Source of the DNA: Pedobacter sp. N36a
GTDB taxonomy: Bacteria; Bacteroidota; Bacteroidia; Sphingobacteriales; Sphingobacteriaceae
DNA length: 64,000 nt
Direction of reading: 5' to 3'
Assembly (NCBI RefSeq): GCF_014472395.1
Contig: NZ_JACSZW010000005.1
Location: forward strand, 401,835-465,834
The notes under the pieces are model-generated. The model did no database searches and was not told the DNA's origin. It saw only the letters and a program-made list of their open reading frames with translations. This document shows positions 63,501-64,000 of the stretch, one piece after another. Position numbers and translations under genes: made by a program. The number at the start of each line of letters is the position of its first letter. Position 1 is the stretch's first letter.

Positions 63501-63887
63501 AGTTCAAATCTCATTTTGAACAATGAAACTATTATAAAAACAGCGATTGAGATTACGAACAGCATTTATCCTAATAATAAAATTCACCCTACAATCAATG
63601 ATGAAACCGACCTGTACTTATCAGGGCCGTATTGTTCGCAACTAATTTATATTAACCGAATTCTGTTAGACAATATTATTACTCACTCAGGATTAACCAC
63701 AGATTCACTTAATGTTATAATATCTGCAAATCTGGACCAGACCAAGGAAACAAAAGAAATTTATTCAACCGTTTTGAATTTAAGTTATTTAAATAACATT
63801 GGTCCTAACATCAATAAAGAACTACTTAAGCAAAAACTTGATCTCCTAGAGGATAAATTTAACGATCCAGAATCAATAGCGTCCTAA
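60579..63887 (+). CDS. Large protein of unknown family: TPR-like repeats and degenerate GHKL-like C-terminus
   Basis: From ATG 60579 this gives 1,102 residues with no signal or membrane helix. TPR-like pairs occur at about 305-335 (EECIDLISDYIEENPMCIEL) and 470-525 (AVTHYEKILYEQSLTIPYYE, SKLSHAIKLYCHNF). After a long helical part, residues about 1,015-1,075 read LIYINRILLDNIITHSG and LNLSYLNNIGPNINK. That resembles the N-box and a broken G-box (N-N-I-G-P-N-I for D-x-G-x-G) of GHKL ATPases. It stands alone in A+T-rich DNA on the element, as many defence genes do. Function unknown. An IS begins just after the stop and may have cut the 3' end. Confidence 0.75.
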   Translation: MKLEEFKKGLFNQKQNKRVLIGNLKLSENINDLRKVFKHYHTNPLFKTLIGKSDKPMSINDLVEVRTIGYTKELFQELNWTIVNCEQHSNHINSFLIKKHSYETKFLLGEYDTAGALLKEIKQEHGISIWLLENELLLKEFKDGVKENWSLLSELSKTISNPYVLFFLEKLSKRAEKNISYFRYKNLFSNLANELGVASVFNEYLCFRFSYSSFVGYANFDYYLWLENQFPIIDRYLSMIDILSELATNHKFGETEEFKSRIFNLNQNFQDARLKQLQNWIDKTLTYILPESNIALSIFDLFGYQKYEECIDLISDYIEENPMCIELYEIYVKSLIELRKEFIPINSGRVLINQILESLYNIYSRSETNEESVENLLKVIQSFSSTSWAKVLLGQVANKINFSATVGNYLHYSFINSKINNPRTIVAFKNNHTAYYGAFKAIYPQSISVKIQGYVCSIESELAELVVTKKDIYEGRRLLKSNNFDKAVTHYEKILYEQSLTIPYYEEVIQNLYRCYISTSKLSHAIKLYCHNFLENKYLISSLEANDLIHAIDQIDIMLVSENIELPMFFNIVGSDFYSQYVAYDSFLSSIGVDRATDIADFTIYDQKAVIYFLKNVCKSDVMHYSLSFESSDDIENERIAICRLLTELDAGNDLEYFEEIADITQKSSIRNAIREVNKGKITININQLKSAEALNIKESFSRFRELASFTRNKDLVAIDSTSEILKSYLSNFENENELFDKVVFTNDPAFITFKLMFLEIRDKFILSKEYGLDGYLSTRIRHGTLKNHLRSLFESLNLITQKTNEDTYIENIYWENKLQNEGLNQFLQESLKTFSREIDNLADYIIKELIQVKTEKYLEKKSALFDYSFTQEALGSIFKHVRDANFKDYNEFLDLITNILIGRTEDNLTIVRDVLTNQVQEKFHLIITQLQNSIKLYEIDKHLPELSSSILKSNTDIQQELENIAAWFNLTEQSSNLILNNETIIKTAIEITNSIYPNNKIHPTINDETDLYLSGPYCSQLIYINRILLDNIITHSGLTTDSLNVIISANLDQTKETKEIYSTVLNLSYLNNIGPNINKELLKQKLDLLEDKFNDPESIAS

Positions 63888-63960
63888 ACGCAAAAAAGGG
63901 AAAGAGGAAGTTTTAACACAAAGTTACCTTTGTGGTGCACAAAAACAATCCCCTTTCTCG

Positions 63961-64000
63961 ATGATAAACATAACATTATTTTCACAAATTATATCAAAAT
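63961..64000 (+). CDS. Start of an IS4-like transposase (cut by window edge)
   Basis: The last 40 bases encode MINITLFSQIISK, which resembles the opening of IS4-type transposases common in Bacteroidota (LFSQI). The preceding 70 bases (GGGAAAGAGG, CCCCTTTCTC) would be the left end of the insertion sequence. Only 13 codons are visible, so the call is tentative. Confidence 0.45.
   Translation, partial: MINITLFSQIISK

Larger units (their letters stand above)
12640..64000. mobile_element. Integrative and conjugative element (left end; right end outside window)
   Basis: The tRNA-Ser target, adjacent tyrosine recombinase, tra operon (traE to traM), rteC, mobA-B-C with oriT-like repeats and an excisionase-like gene together define a Bacteroidetes-type ICE of at least 51 kb. 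Cargo comprises a type I restriction system, a SusCD/TlpA/LanB/LytTR block, an MBL operon and a large unknown protein. The absence of traN onward suggests loss of self-transfer. Confidence 0.85.

Noticed and set aside
1..64000. CRISPR arrays and rRNA genes
   Set aside because: No regularly spaced repeats of 23-50 bases and no rRNA-like sequence were seen on either strand.

Overview
The window is Bacteroidota DNA, most probably from Sphingobacteriaceae (Pedobacter-like). The evidence is two SusC/SusD pairs, promoters of the TTTG-N19-TAnnTTTG type, very few Shine-Dalgarno sequences, and a conjugation module of the Bacteroidetes Tra/Rte/Mob kind. The genus is an inference from family content.

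Positions 1-12,550 look like ordinary chromosome. They hold the end of a SusC gene, its SusD lipoprotein, a large PIG-L-type deacetylase, a DctA-like dicarboxylate transporter, an OmpA lipoprotein and several small genes. This stretch also carries four decaying genes: a VOC/PhnB-like gene, a secreted protein with an in-frame stop, a DUF6266-like fragment and a DoxX-like gene with a one-base frameshift.

At 12,550 a tRNA-Ser(UGA) is followed by a tyrosine recombinase. From there to the right-hand edge the content fits an integrative and conjugative element (ICE) inserted at the tRNA 3' end. The right end is not in the window. In order the element carries: integrase; a membrane-protein/zinc-ribbon pair; a WYL regulator with a complete type I restriction-modification system; a leftward tra operon (traE-F-G, three VirB5-like paralogues, traJ-K-L-M); and rteC. 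Then comes a cargo block, then mobC-mobB-mobA with an oriT-like spacer and two small DNA-binding proteins. No traN or later tra gene is visible after traM, so the operon looks truncated or rearranged where the restriction module now lies.

The cargo block (35-53 kb) is the most unusual part. It contains an XRE-type regulator with an operator-like palindrome, a candidate structured small RNA with its own promoter and terminator, and a SusC/SusD pair with a TlpA-like protein. Next are a DUF6520 peptide, a MauE-like membrane protein, a Crp/Fnr regulator, a full-length LanB-type dehydratase without LanC or an exporter, and a LytTR two-component pair. After these lies an A+T-rich, tightly packed three-gene operon ending in a ComEC-type metallo-beta-lactamase-fold hydrolase. 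A pentapeptide-repeat protein follows. The last gene (60.6-63.9 kb) is a 1,102-residue protein of unknown family, with TPR-like repeats and a C-terminal segment resembling a degenerate GHKL ATPase. An IS4-like transposase begins just before the window edge.

The LanB module, the MBL operon and the 1,102-residue protein are the best candidates for an undescribed system. All three are cargo of one mobile element, and none can be assigned a function from sequence reading alone.
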